Positions 46,901 through 55,476 of a DNA stretch of 64,000 nt are shown here, piece after piece (within the stretch, counting starts at the first letter, position 1; the number at the start of each line of letters is the position of its first letter). Both the position numbers and the translations under genes were made by a program. The stretch is taken from positions 1 through 64,000 of the forward strand of contig DATGZX010000339.1 of assembly GCA_035296965.1 (NCBI GenBank), in the 5' to 3' direction. Under the pieces are notes generated by a model. That model ran no database searches. It saw nothing but the letters and a program-made list of their open reading frames with translations, and was not told the origin of the DNA. Source of the DNA: DATGZX01 sp035296965. Lineage in GTDB: Bacteria; Planctomycetota; Planctomycetia; Gemmatales; Gemmataceae.

Positions 46901-49450
46901 CGTCCGACGGGCGCGCTCCTCGGCCTTGGCGACCAGCGCTCCGGCGAGTTCCGAGATCAGCCGATAAACCGTTGCGAAACCGGCTTCCGGGCGATCACCC
47001 AGCGTGCTGCCGCGCACGACTTCGAGAATGCGCAGCGCCACCTGCTGGGCGTAACGGGCCAACATCTCCAGATATTCGGCACGAGCGCGATCGACCGTGC
47101 GCGGCTCGCGGGCCAGCGCCGCGTCGAACTCCGCCAGCTTGCCGTCCAGTTTCTCCAAAAGTGCGGTCAGCTCGCCGATTTCGGCTGTGTCCTGGCCGTT
47201 CAAAGGAATCGGCTTGGCCGACTGCCAGTGTTCGCCCAATTCGCGCGTGATTGATTCCCAACGATCGAGAATCCGCGGCATGACCGGGCGCACGGAACCG
47301 GAGGCATTGACGGCGTTCAGCAAGCGCGTCACGACGGGGGTGCCGACGGGGTATATGAAGCGGTGCAGCCCGTCGCGGCCCCAGTCCACGAGGTCGCTCG
47401 TCCGCCAGCACGTTTCACACTTGATGCAGTTCTCGAAATTCACGACGACCTGAAGCTGGCCCTGGGGGCTGACCCGTGCTTCGTAAACGCGTGCCGGACA
47501 GACGTGCCAGAGCCCCTTTTGCGCGACAGAGTTCTTGTTGGCGAGGGACTTGGGCCAGAGCACGTGGATATGGGATGCCTTCACGCTCTGGTACGCAAGT
47601 TGAGCCAGGCGTGCTTCCCAATGCTGCTGAGCCGGTGCCAGCAGCTTGGTCAGATCCCCGGCCTGGCCGGCGGCGAAGGCGTAACGGGGGTAAAGGCCCC
47701 GGGGACCGGAGCGCCGACCTCGAAATAGCCCAAGAAAGCGGTCCAACCCAGCAGAAACCGTGCCGCTGATTGCTGCGGCAAGCAGGAACGCGCCGGCCGC
47801 CAGCACATCGAGCATGTTGATTTGCCGCAGCAGGAGCTGGCTGGTTTCGGGAAGCTTCGTGGATAGGGGCGTATCGTCGTTGGTGTACACTTTGCGCGCG
47901 GCCGACGCCAGCACGGGAGAAAGACGCGTGAACCAGCGCCGCCAGGTGGGTGGCACTCCCGCAGGCCCGCTGTCCCCATCGACCATGTAATGCAGGCTGA
48001 TCTTTCCCGCGGGCGGCAGGTTCGCGCGTGGACTGCGCGCCAGGTCCCGCATGGCATTGATCGTGCCATCCAGGAGCAGCCGGCCGAGCGCCGGCCGGCT
48101 CACGACTTCGCGCAACCGCAGCGCGCGCACAAGATGGCGCAGGTCCGTGCGCATGGCCCGCCACTCGGCTGGCCCCGCAACATCGCGCACCAGGCGCAGC
48201 CAGTTGAACCACTTGGTCAGGAACCAGGGTCGCGGCCGGGTCCAAACATAGGCGGTGCCCAAGGCCAGGTCGAGGTTTCGTCCGAAGAAGACCTGGGTCT
48301 TCTTCACATAGGCCGGCCAACTGCGGAGCAGATCGACGTCTTGCCAGTAGTGTGTGCGCTGCAGCGGCTCCAGATAATGACGGCGCAGATTCTCGCGCGA
48401 GAATTGGCCACCTTCCGCGCGAATGCGGCGGGCCGCCTGGGTCACCAGTAGACCCATCGCGGTGGCGGGGCCAGTGAAATTGGGATAGGGGAAATCGATG
48501 CCAACGGCGCTTGCCGCTCCGCCGATCGCCAGGCCCTCATCGATCAGATTCGGGATATCCCGGGCCCCGCCCCCACGAATGATCTTGGCACCGAACGCGC
48601 CGCGTTTGCCCTCGCGAAACCAGGGCCGCAAAGCCGGCAGGTTTTCGAACCACTCCATGAGCAGGTTCGGATCGCCTTCGAAGTGCTCGCGCAGATTGTC
48701 CGCCGGCAGCACCAGCCCCACGGAGAGGCTTTGCCGGTTCGTGTAAACGAAGCCGCCCATGTTCAGATGGACCGCCTGGCCGCGCAAGGTACCGTTGCGC
48801 AGCAGCATCTCGTATGCGACGCCATCCTTCGAGCCGACGTCGAACAGGTCTTCGATCGCACCGGGGGGCAGCTCGATGATCTGCTTGATTCCCTGGAGAA
48901 ACTTGGGCGATTCGCGTTGGTCGGTAAAGCGTTCGTAGCCCTCGCGGGTAACCAGGTGAGAGGCGTCGCCTTCGGCCAGGAATACAAGGTCGCCGTAGAG
49001 CGCGCCGCGATTCGTGCAGACGCCGATGACCTGTCCCCTGTCGCGGATCAGGCTTTCCACGGTGGTGTTGGCCAGCAGCGCCACGCCTAGTTTCAAGGCT
49101 ACCTGGGCCAGGTGATGGTCGAAGATCGGCCTGAGCACGGTGTAGCAATTGCGAAAGGCACTGGAGTCGCGGTACTTCATGCCCAGCAGACTGTGGCCAT
49201 CGCAGGCGAAGAACCCGCGCTCAACCAGGCGCCGCTCCCAGGCCAGCGCCTCGACTCCCTCGGCTCCGAGAATGTCGGGGTGGGCCAGGTTCTCGCAGAA
49301 ATACACACAGCCGGACCAGTTCTCGGCTCCGGGGTAAGCAGCCGCTTCGATGGCAGCCACTGCGAACCCGGCCCGAGCCAGGCCAATGGCGGCAGTCAGC
49401 CCGGCCGCCCCGGCACCCACGACGACAACATCATAATTACTGGCACTCAT
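40937..49450 (-). CDS. Fusion of FixC/ETF-QO, ferredoxin, two acyl-CoA dehydrogenase modules, ETF-beta and ETF-alpha
   Basis: A single 2,837-residue frame. Order: FixC/ETF-QO flavoprotein (VVVGAGAAGLTAA, GAENWSG; 1-420); a linker with a membrane-like helix (about 545-570); ferredoxin part with HVCPARVYE and CIKCETC (about 650-680), the four [4Fe-4S] ligands of ETF-QO; a degenerate acyl-CoA dehydrogenase (about 910-1260; GGTGYSEDD present but FLGPTN in place of the YEGTNE catalytic segment); a second, complete-looking dehydrogenase (about 1500-2110; TEPSAGSDTARVATRA, NIYEGTNEIQR with the Glu base); ETF-beta (about 2190-2390); ETF-alpha (about 2465-2825, RQIGQSGVSVNPQLLLAIGV, YPVIGDLFDTVP). Together this carries electrons from acyl-CoA to quinone. 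It lies 58 bp after fadB. No internal stop or reading-frame change is visible. Confidence 0.92.
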   Translation of the reverse strand: MSASNYDVVVVGAGAAGLTAAIGLARAGFAVAAIEAAAYPGAENWSGCVYFCENLAHPDILGAEGVEALAWERRLVERGFFACDGHSLLGMKYRDSSAFRNCYTVLRPIFDHHLAQVALKLGVALLANTTVESLIRDRGQVIGVCTNRGALYGDLVFLAEGDASHLVTREGYERFTDQRESPKFLQGIKQIIELPPGAIEDLFDVGSKDGVAYEMLLRNGTLRGQAVHLNMGGFVYTNRQSLSVGLVLPADNLREHFEGDPNLLMEWFENLPALRPWFREGKRGAFGAKIIRGGGARDIPNLIDEGLAIGGAASAVGIDFPYPNFTGPATAMGLLVTQAARRIRAEGGQFSRENLRRHYLEPLQRTHYWQDVDLLRSWPAYVKKTQVFFGRNLDLALGTAYVWTRPRPWFLTKWFNWLRLVRDVAGPAEWRAMRTDLRHLVRALRLREVVSRPALGRLLLDGTINAMRDLARSPRANLPPAGKISLHYMVDGDSGPAGVPPTWRRWFTRLSPVLASAARKVYTNDDTPLSTKLPETSQLLLRQINMLDVLAAGAFLLAAAISGTVSAGLDRFLGLFRGRRSGPRGLYPRYAFAAGQAGDLTKLLAPAQQHWEARLAQLAYQSVKASHIHVLWPKSLANKNSVAQKGLWHVCPARVYEARVSPQGQLQVVVNFENCIKCETCWRTSDLVDWGRDGLHRFIYPVGTPVVTRLLNAVNASGSVRPVMPRILDRWESITRELGEHWQSAKPIPLNGQDTAEIGELTALLEKLDGKLAEFDAALAREPRTVDRARAEYLEMLARYAQQVALRILEVVRGSTLGDRPEAGFATVYRLISELAGALVAKAEERARRTWDQRFAWAAADGRQLRQYHLTGLRRLLHLLTQFVPVAPLEPDRSRFWLQAEDDAAGLAGKMGEWLARLDAVFPPGAWRDIDRQVPLTTAQDAALRDLISQVPVVDAGELTRTMHPPLRKALLAELGRRDPSLAFRVASHLWARDLARLHTTAPSFVEAADRWTRGAEWTCFAAIEAAQMQGAGWKGEALFVPAGNVKALLLLVGNQLVIVPSGTRGLRLEALPSLGLRGAGLERVYLDNMVLPETKAGADYDRVGRVWKVLSAADLTSIAFGMADQLCQRAIAHATGRVQFPGLFHDEESRDPIGKFGAVKKMVAQMSARRYLIETLDHALSPTDFSSSSVERAGLVKAVAAEALGSAPGSLSYNAGQVFGGTGYSEDDILAKFYRDAAAWRFLGPTNVDAYCQHGEQLVRSWHPDGRRLASFNHEAQLFDQLAQRKALQAELDEVRVLRSRLRSLVNDWQNARKERTTSPFGNDDGASLGPVGLAEITEHVARQNAHLLAAKALILRTHARLEHSLDAETEMALVRVWLEEAAVALEDFESMVRQRLIPFVGRSGQPLVNPSAGPAITKYDDYLAAPCPYDSGDFLGVPTDLAQPRFVPEMIEADPELAARDQKIRELLTGHFGKPRGDGLLYERHIERQHRPDAEDLDFCRKHGFFRMPIPKELGGEGERKIDYYLLITNAQRLVDVGVSLTIQASTSIGTTPILLARDKDLPKAQKDLAPFLGDPSLQRDVRKRLEKLVEMLPASPKRAEPAYKELNKRLEQSVLAQTVLRTLFHRFVLSWQQAGRARRQFDPAGMGTHLREALTHWTEACARAEEMHAELGRRREACDVYLRWIASGQISAFALTEPSAGSDTARVATRARLCSVAVEKESDGVLRFVPAGSDQPRYLIDARRLEFRPAGVFYRWSESADAAPIHFDEYDYETDDPSRTRSYEHGKRRVHFTDIAQLREREGKLSYDYWEMNGAKMWITNGRMAGVMSLYAKTEEGVTGFMVDRHAEGFLVGKDEAKLGQLGSPTNELALQAVRVPRENVLGLEGRGQVNALETLNVGRAGLAMTAVAQMAGLIERSRAFAQAVYGEIPHWAAWRLQRMEEDQFSAEALAHEVIGRFEHPQTKSVRMESAISKMLASELLHRVIEFAEDIHGIAGQTQLHLVEKRKRDARILNIYEGTNEIQRFFILKDLASEVAPRWSRKSVACLPDFLGREALEMEALKGDVRQRISAALETFGQELWQNPNLQANCFLLAESAAWLKAADSTLGRLAWLERQAQADESAEPSPKLDLASRALARCNNEVRHRLHRFDEELAHLRRGYYAPEVRAASLLFDRRETALRAPRVSSHIELPLSILVVVEPTITAPHPQVVGGRLLESHWTLSDADRSALETALRLRDQAAAPVTMQVMAVGPRGHAQVLREALSLGADRVRLVVSDGEGLTPDSAAAALAAVQDAANSFDVILGGIGSADGEEGLLVQLTAAALGTSYAGRAEHVTVRKTKTEQDAYLVDVSGRRQKVRALPLAVAIEAGLPLRPFTIDGYLSGLAGAVEMERWPRRVSPQIVFFQNASQADRTGPAEEQPHPLSPQGAAQFALGRIGLAGTLSATAEDFSGDIEQVAHPSLLDKRVVAVLAADQEGRLQPAAANTLRAAGLIAGVERAELTALLIVPRAEESQRRAVGQILALECPNVVLLPAENGESAAEVNSRLLKECWPILEAQPRAVIGEPWTEEAFAVLHVQEGEASRAALRIRRVFMEKDQVLIESAQAGGRLRAREALSWASDGTWYISLTSTAEVPGERVPVTTAAPRVERWTPRLERFYARGDIQRLLDELKLDTGLVSLTDADFIIDVGFGVGNRDGHEAVIEPLEQALRQLGVRGLVVGGSRKVTEELHLLPADRQIGQSGVSVNPQLLLAIGVSGAPQHLNYIGSRARILAFNRDPDAPLMTLNQRQPKPRVYPVIGDLFDTVPAFIAALRQEAPGKAPAPDQSEVITTA

Positions 49451-49508
49451 CGACGGCCCTCTTTGGCTGCGCGACCACTCCCTTACGGATCAATTCTCCG
49501 CGCGCAGA

Positions 49509-51710
49509 CTACCGTTGCGGCACGACAGTTTCCTTCCCTGCCAGATCTTTGAGCGCAGCGCAAGGTTCGAAGCGCGGCCCAAGGCGCCGCGCCAGCTCCG
49601 ACAGTTTATGCACCACCTCGGGGAATCCACGGTCCGCCCCGTAGGTCAGAGGCCCACCTCGGTGGGGCGCCCAGCCGGTGCCCATGATCATGGCCAGGTC
49701 GATCGCGTCGGCGTCCGCGGCCAGGCCCTCTCCCAAGCAGGCAGCGGCCTCGTTGACCATGAGCAGGACCATTCGCTCGCGTGCTTGCTGCATCTGCACC
49801 GCCGGCGGCAGACCGGCCAACAATTGGCGCTCGCTCGATGCCGAATCCTTTGGCAATAACGCCCCGACTCCACGATTGATCTTCTTTTTCTTGCCGCGAT
49901 GCAGGTAGAAACCCTGACCAGACTTTTGCCCCAGCCAGCCCTTCGCCTGCATTTGCACGAAGAGCTGCCTCATCCCCTCGAAACCCATGGATGCACTCAG
50001 GCGGTCGGCAAACACCGGCTGCACGGCCTGGCCAACGTGGGCGGCCACGTCGAGTCCCACCTGGTCGAGCATTTCAAAAGGACCCATGGGCATACCAAAT
50101 CGGCGCATCGCCTTGTCCATTCTCTCGATGGGCACGCCCTCCGCCGCCAGAACCACCGCCTCGAACAGGTAGGGCATCAGGATGCGGTTGACGACGAACC
50201 CAGGGCTATCTTGCACGACAACGGGCATTTTGCCCAGGGCCGTGGACCACTGCACCAGGGTGGCAACCGCCTGATCGCTAGTCGCCGGGGCCCGAACCAC
50301 CTCAACGAGCGGCATCTTGTGCACTGGGTTGAAAAAATGGAGGCCGGCCACGCGTTCGGGATGCTGGAGCCCTTGCTGAATTTGAGTAACGGACAGCGAG
50401 GAGGTGTTCGTCGCCAGAATGGCGGATGGACGAGCACGCTGCTCGAGTTCGCGGAAGACGGAGCGTTTCAGCTCCATGTCTTCGAGTACTGCCTCAACAA
50501 CCAAGTCGACTTCGCCCAGCCCCTCCCATTTGGTCGTGCCGTGCACGGCAGCGAGCTGTTTGCGGGCAGCATCCTCCGTCATCACTCGACTCGCGACCGC
50601 CTTGTCAAACAGGGCCTTGATTTTCTGCATCCCGGCCGCGAGCGCAGCGTCGTTAACTTCTTGAACGACGACGTCGCAACCGCGAACGGCCGCCAATTGC
50701 GCAATGCCCGCGCCCATGGAGCCGGCGCCAATCAAGGCAACGCGCCGGATCGACTCCGAGGAGCCGGTTGCTGATTTCTCAGGCGACTTGGAGGGTTTTT
50801 CGCTTAGCAAAAAGAGCTTCACCAGGTTTCGGCAGGCAGGAGTGATTGCCAGACGCGCGATGGCCTCTCGTTCGGCCTTCAGCCCGGCCGCTAAACCTTC
50901 GCTCAAGCCGGTGCGGACCGCGCGCAACGCTTCCGCGGGAGCCGGCATGTCCTCGGGCACCCGTTTCTGCATTACTCTCTCGGCGACACGATACACCAGC
51001 CAGCGCCCCGCAGGAGTCGATTCCAGGAAGCGCTGCCGCCAGGTGCGGAGCGGCAATCTCATGAGCGGCCTTTTGCCATGCTCAATAGCACGGTCGATCA
51101 GGACATTCAGCTTGGCAGCCAGCTCCGCTTCCGACTTTGCCAACTCATCCGCCAATCCCCAGCGGAGCGCTTGCTGCGCGGTCAACCTGCGCATCTGCAA
51201 AATCACCTGCAGTGCCCGTTCCAGGCCTACGGCCCGCGGCAAACGTTGTGTTCCTCCCCAGCCCGGCAAAAGCCCCAGCCCGATCTCCGGCAAGCCGAGC
51301 TGTGTCTTGGGATGGTCGAGCGCCAGCCGATAATCGCACGCCAGGGCAAACTCGAGACCACCACCCAGGCACGGGCCGTGGACGAGCGCGATCGTGGGTA
51401 CGCGCAGAGCGGCGAACTTGTTGAATGCTTCTTGCCCGCGCGCGGAGATTTCCAGGGCATCTTCGGAGCCACGCAACGCAGTGAATGCTTTGATGTCTGC
51501 CCCTGCCATGAAACCGGTGCTTTTGTCGCTCCGCACTGCGAGGACCTGGATCTTCTTCTCCTCCTCGACGTAGCTAAGAGCGTCCTCGAGGTCCGCAAAC
51601 ACCTGGCTCGTGAACACGTTCATGGTCCGATCGGGAACGTCGATGCGGAGCGATGCAATGCCGTCTGGGCGCTCTTCGATGCGAAGAGTGGTACGTTGGA
51701 AACCCGCCAT
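49509..51710 (-). CDS. fadB: FadB/FadJ-type enoyl-CoA hydratase / 3-hydroxyacyl-CoA dehydrogenase
   Basis: A 733-residue bifunctional enzyme for the second and third steps of beta-oxidation. The N-terminal crotonase part has VHGPCLGGGLEFALACDYRL and LPEIGLGLLPGWGGTQRLP with the catalytic Glu pair. The dehydrogenase part starts with RVALIGAGSMGAGIAQLAAV (about 325), followed by NTSSLSVTQIQQGL and HFFNPVHKMPLVEVV with the catalytic His. A C-terminal domain with FGMPMGPFEMLDQVGLDV completes it. The ATG at 51710 has AAGGAG 9 nt upstream, while the nearby ATG at 51716 is too close to it. It sits 28 bp behind the thiolase gene. Confidence 0.95.
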   Translation of the reverse strand: MAGFQRTTLRIEERPDGIASLRIDVPDRTMNVFTSQVFADLEDALSYVEEEKKIQVLAVRSDKSTGFMAGADIKAFTALRGSEDALEISARGQEAFNKFAALRVPTIALVHGPCLGGGLEFALACDYRLALDHPKTQLGLPEIGLGLLPGWGGTQRLPRAVGLERALQVILQMRRLTAQQALRWGLADELAKSEAELAAKLNVLIDRAIEHGKRPLMRLPLRTWRQRFLESTPAGRWLVYRVAERVMQKRVPEDMPAPAEALRAVRTGLSEGLAAGLKAEREAIARLAITPACRNLVKLFLLSEKPSKSPEKSATGSSESIRRVALIGAGSMGAGIAQLAAVRGCDVVVQEVNDAALAAGMQKIKALFDKAVASRVMTEDAARKQLAAVHGTTKWEGLGEVDLVVEAVLEDMELKRSVFRELEQRARPSAILATNTSSLSVTQIQQGLQHPERVAGLHFFNPVHKMPLVEVVRAPATSDQAVATLVQWSTALGKMPVVVQDSPGFVVNRILMPYLFEAVVLAAEGVPIERMDKAMRRFGMPMGPFEMLDQVGLDVAAHVGQAVQPVFADRLSASMGFEGMRQLFVQMQAKGWLGQKSGQGFYLHRGKKKKINRGVGALLPKDSASSERQLLAGLPPAVQMQQARERMVLLMVNEAAACLGEGLAADADAIDLAMIMGTGWAPHRGGPLTYGADRGFPEVVHKLSELARRLGPRFEPCAALKDLAGKETVVPQR

Positions 51711-51738
51711 GATCATGAACTCCTTGGAATGAGGCGGG

Positions 51739-53019
51739 CTAGGTCGTCTCCAGCAATAGGGCAGCTCCCTGTCCCCCGCCGACACAGAGCGTCGCCAATC
51801 CACGCCGCATCCCGCGGCGGCGCAGCTCCTTCAGCAGCGTGATCACCAACCGCGTCCCCGTGGCGCCGACGGGGTGGCCCAGGGCAATGGCGCCGCCATT
51901 GACATTAAGACGCTCCCGATCGAGCGTGCCCAGCGCCTCGCTGCGCCCGAGCTGCTCCTGCGCGAAGGAGCGGGATGCGAATGCTCTTTCGTTCGCGATC
52001 ATCTGCGCCGCGAATGCCTCGTTCATCTCGATGAGATCGATGTCCTTCAGGCTTAGCTCCACGCCCTGCAACAGCTTGCTGGTCGCAAACACGGGCCCAA
52101 GCCCCATCCTTCTCGGATCACACCCAGCATAACGATATGCGCGGAGATAGCCGAGCGGCTTTCGGCCCTCCGCTCGCGCTTTTTCGCCGGGCATCAGCAA
52201 CACGGCCGCCGCGCCGTCGGTGATCGAGCACGAATTGCCGACCGTGACGGTGCCGTCTTTCTTGAAATAAGGCTTCAGTTTGGCCAACGCTTCGAGGCTC
52301 TGCTCTGCGCGCGGACCGACATCTTGTTTCACCTCTTCTTCCGCAAGGTCGGTCCCGATGGGGCAAATTTCTTCGCTCAGGACGCAACGATTCTGGGCCG
52401 CGACAGTCCGACGATGGCTATCCAGGGCGAATTCGTCCTGTTCACGGCGCGTGATCCCAAAATCCTCGGCCAGCACCTCCGCCGTTTCTCCCATGATCAA
52501 TCCGGAAAAGGGGTCGGTCAGGCCCAACTTCACCCCGGGAACCGGCCTGAAGTGCCGTGGCCGAAACCGCAGCATCGTTCCCAGGCGCCGCCACCAGGTC
52601 CTGGACCGAGCAAGGCGCAAGAACAGGTCCATCGCCTCGGAGCTGTAAAGCAACGGGATCTGGCTCATCGATTCGGTGCCGCCCGCCAGCACGGTCGATG
52701 CTTCCCCAAGCTGAATCAACTGTGCGCCCGTGGTGATTGCTTCCATGCCGGAGGCACAATTGCGCTGGACGGTGTGCGCAGTGCGGTCCTGAGGGATGCC
52801 GGCGAATAAGGCGATCACGCGCGCGATGTTGGCCGCATCGGGAGGGATGGCAACATTGCCGAAAACAACTTGATCGATCTGCTCGGGAGCAACGGCCGCC
52901 CGCTCCAGAACTCCTCGGGTGACGGCTACGCCAAGTTGATAGGCCGGGACGGCGGCCAGCGGACCAAATGCTTTGGCGAACGGAGTGCGAATGCCGTCGA
53001 CAATCGCGATGTCAAGCAT
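51739..53019 (-). CDS. fadA: Acetyl-CoA acyltransferase (thiolase)
   Basis: A 426-residue thiolase that cleaves 3-ketoacyl-CoA with CoA, the last step of beta-oxidation. The nucleophile cysteine is in QRNCASGMEAIT (about 88); the His in ALGHPVGATGTRL (about 380) and the second Cys in LCVGGGQGAALL (about 413) are intact. The length and the long middle loop fit the FadI/FadA degradative type. The ATG at 53019 is chosen over 53043 since it begins the conserved DIAIVDGIRTPFAKAFG. It is followed by fadB after 28 bp; a subunit complex with FadB is expected. Confidence 0.94.
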   Translation of the reverse strand: MLDIAIVDGIRTPFAKAFGPLAAVPAYQLGVAVTRGVLERAAVAPEQIDQVVFGNVAIPPDAANIARVIALFAGIPQDRTAHTVQRNCASGMEAITTGAQLIQLGEASTVLAGGTESMSQIPLLYSSEAMDLFLRLARSRTWWRRLGTMLRFRPRHFRPVPGVKLGLTDPFSGLIMGETAEVLAEDFGITRREQDEFALDSHRRTVAAQNRCVLSEEICPIGTDLAEEEVKQDVGPRAEQSLEALAKLKPYFKKDGTVTVGNSCSITDGAAAVLLMPGEKARAEGRKPLGYLRAYRYAGCDPRRMGLGPVFATSKLLQGVELSLKDIDLIEMNEAFAAQMIANERAFASRSFAQEQLGRSEALGTLDRERLNVNGGAIALGHPVGATGTRLVITLLKELRRRGMRRGLATLCVGGGQGAALLLETT

Positions 53020-53129
53020 GGAACACCCTTGGGAAAGGCTCAAGGAGCGGTATCGCCGAATGGAAATCCCCGGTTCCTTGAGTGGTTGGAGCGTGCTCGC
53101 CCAAGACTATGATAGTAGGCACTAACAAG

Positions 53130-53149
53130 GGCGGCAGCGTGGTGCCGCC
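53130..53149 (-). terminator. Hairpin between fadD and fadA, possible weak terminator
   Basis: A 7-bp stem (53130-53136 with 53143-53149) lies 43 bp beyond the stop of fadD. The following minus-strand sequence (CTTGTTAG) is only weakly T-rich, so it may attenuate rather than stop transcription. Confidence 0.35.
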
Positions 53150-53192
53150 TTCTTCCCCTTCGATTTGGGATGAAAAGGGCTTTGTACTGCCG

Positions 53193-54920
53193 CTATGGAC
53201 CGGTCGCCGGGCTGCTGCCGCCGTTTTCCCGGAGCCGGCGGCGCTGCACTTTGCCAAGAAAGTTCTTGGGAAGTTCCCGGACAATTTCGATTTGCCGCGG
53301 ACGCTTTTGTTTACCTAGATGCTGCTGGCAGTGACGTTCCAAAGCTGCGAGGTCGAGCCCCTTCTCCTCGCGCGGCACGACCAAGGCCTTGATGATCTCG
53401 CCCCGTTCCGGGTCTGGAACGCCGATCACCGCGGCCTCGGCCACGGCAGGAAAGGCGCGCAGCACCTCCTCAACCTCGGCCGGGTACACCAGGAAGCCGG
53501 ACGTCTTGATGATGTCCTTCTTGCGATCCACGATCGTGAAATAGCCATCGCGGTCGCGGCGGGCCAGGTCACCGGTATAAAGCCAGCCGCCCCGCAGCGC
53601 TCGAGCCGTTTCTTCAGGGTTGTTGAAGTATCCCTTCATCACCTGCGGGCCGCGCACCACCAGCTCGCCGACGGCGCCGATGGGCAGCTCTTCCAGCCCC
53701 GCGGCCTGGTCCATGATACGCGCCTCGGTGTCCGGCAAAGGTAGACCGACCGTGCCGGAGCGGTTGCGCTCGTCCAGCGGATTGACGTGAGTGACCGGGC
53801 TCGCTTCCGACAAGCCGTAGCCTTCAACCACGCTATGGGCGCCGTAGCTCTCGAACTTCTGGCGGAGCGACTGGTCGAGAGCCGAGGCGCCCGACATGAC
53901 CGCTCGGACGAAGGACAGGTCCCGCGGCCGCTCTTGCAGTTCCCGAATAAACGCCGTCAGCATGGCAGGGACTGCGGGAATCAGGCTGATGCGCTGCTCT
54001 TCGATCAGATCGAGGACCGCCTTGGTTTCGAAGCGCGGATAGAGATGAATTGTCGCACCCGAGACCAAGCTGGCGGTGACGCACACGGACAGTCCATAGG
54101 CATGGAAGAAGGGCAGCACGCCGAGCACATTTTCCGTACCGTCCTCACCCCTGCTCCACGCGCGCAGCTGAACGGCATTGGCAACCAGGTTGCGATGGGT
54201 CAGCATGACCGCCTTGGGTGAAGCCGTGGTTCCCCCGGTGGGAGCAAACAGGGCGACATCTTCCTCCGGAACGATTTGCGGAGCCAGGTTTCGAGGAGCG
54301 GTGCGTACCAGGTGATCGAAGCGGTGGACGTTGGCATCGTTGCGCAGTCGCAAGGGACCATTCCGGCGCAGTCTCTCGACGCGGTACAACCAGCCTCGCC
54401 AAGGCGCCATCCGCTCCGCCAGCGACGTCACCACAAGGTGTTCCAGCGGCCCGTGCTCGAGCGCGCCCATAAGCGCCGGGGCAAGCAGGTCGAGAGTGAC
54501 CACGATGTGGCAGCCGGTCCGCTCCAGCCATTTGCTCAACTCTTCCGCCACCATCAACGGGCTGAGCTGCAAGACGGTCGCGCCGGTGAGCCAGGTGGCC
54601 TGCAGGGCGGCCAGATACTCCGGGATGTTCGGCAAGAGCATGCCGACGCGCCGGCCCGGCTTGGCGCCCAGGTTTGCCAGCGCGGTAGCGAGCCGGCGCG
54701 CCTGGTCCGTGAGCTGGGCGTACGTGGTCGCCTTGCCATAGAGCGTGCACGCGGCCCGGGTGGGGAAACGCTGCGCGGCCAGATCCATCAAGCCGCTCAC
54801 GGAAATGTTCGGGTAGGGAAGCGATGACGGGACGTCACACGGATAGGCGTCAAGCCAGACGCGTTGCCAAAGCGGCTCTGCCGGTGTACGGGGCCCCGGT
54901 GCGAAGCCGGGATGTTCCAT
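53193..54920 (-). CDS. fadD: Long-chain acyl-CoA synthetase
   Basis: A 575-residue ANL-family ligase that activates fatty acids with ATP and CoA. It has the P-loop-like LFAPTGGTTASPKAVMLTHR (about 226), YGLSEASPVTHVNP, TGDLARRDRDGYFTIVDRKK and DIIKTSGFLVYPAEVEEVL, plus a C-terminal catalytic Lys region near PKNFLGKVQRRRLRE. No membrane helix is seen. GGAGG lies before the ATG. It is the first gene of the beta-oxidation block, 173 bp from the thiolase gene, and supplies acyl-CoA for the dehydrogenase modules of the giant fusion protein. Confidence 0.94.
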   Translation of the reverse strand: MEHPGFAPGPRTPAEPLWQRVWLDAYPCDVPSSLPYPNISVSGLMDLAAQRFPTRAACTLYGKATTYAQLTDQARRLATALANLGAKPGRRVGMLLPNIPEYLAALQATWLTGATVLQLSPLMVAEELSKWLERTGCHIVVTLDLLAPALMGALEHGPLEHLVVTSLAERMAPWRGWLYRVERLRRNGPLRLRNDANVHRFDHLVRTAPRNLAPQIVPEEDVALFAPTGGTTASPKAVMLTHRNLVANAVQLRAWSRGEDGTENVLGVLPFFHAYGLSVCVTASLVSGATIHLYPRFETKAVLDLIEEQRISLIPAVPAMLTAFIRELQERPRDLSFVRAVMSGASALDQSLRQKFESYGAHSVVEGYGLSEASPVTHVNPLDERNRSGTVGLPLPDTEARIMDQAAGLEELPIGAVGELVVRGPQVMKGYFNNPEETARALRGGWLYTGDLARRDRDGYFTIVDRKKDIIKTSGFLVYPAEVEEVLRAFPAVAEAAVIGVPDPERGEIIKALVVPREEKGLDLAALERHCQQHLGKQKRPRQIEIVRELPKNFLGKVQRRRLRENGGSSPATGP

Positions 54921-55476
54921 GGCCCTCTTCCTCCCTCCGGATCGAGCAACCGTTGTCGTAAGGCACCGGTCCAGCTTGCCAGGCTAGGCCTACGAATCTT
55001 ATCGACATACCCCAAGGGCCACATGCGGTGAGCAGGGAAAGAACCGCCGGGCGTATCATCACCTCATGAACTCGCACATGCAGGTTGGGCACGAATAGTA
55101 CTTGAGTGAGTTCCGGGCCGAGAATCAATTTATCAAAAACTGCGGGACACCTGCCGAACTGGATGGCCGACTGAGAAATCTGTTCCGCTCTCACGCGGCA
55201 TGCGCGCGCCCTTTTCTCTTCGTTTATTCTAGGATACGCACCCTTATCGGACAACATGCGGAGATTGCTTGGATCCGTCATTTCATCCGGAATTCATCAG
55301 CCGTAGGGCTTGGGTCAGATGCCCAAGATTACGCGGGCAGCGCTTCTTGCTTGGAGTTTCCCGGCAGCAGGCTTGTGATGCTTGCAAGGTTTGCGCCCGA
55401 TTGTCCGTTGGGTCCGTTTCTCATTAGAATACCAACGTCGCATGCGAAGGATAAGCAACTCAAAAAAGGACAATGC
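54921..55476 (+). promoter_or_regulatory. Intergenic region with a probable purC promoter
   Basis: No gene is supported. On the plus strand TTGTCC (55401-55406) and TAGAAT (55425-55430), 18 bp apart, lie about 47 nt before the purC start. An in-frame extension of purC up to 55102 has no ribosome site and is ignored. Confidence 0.45.
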
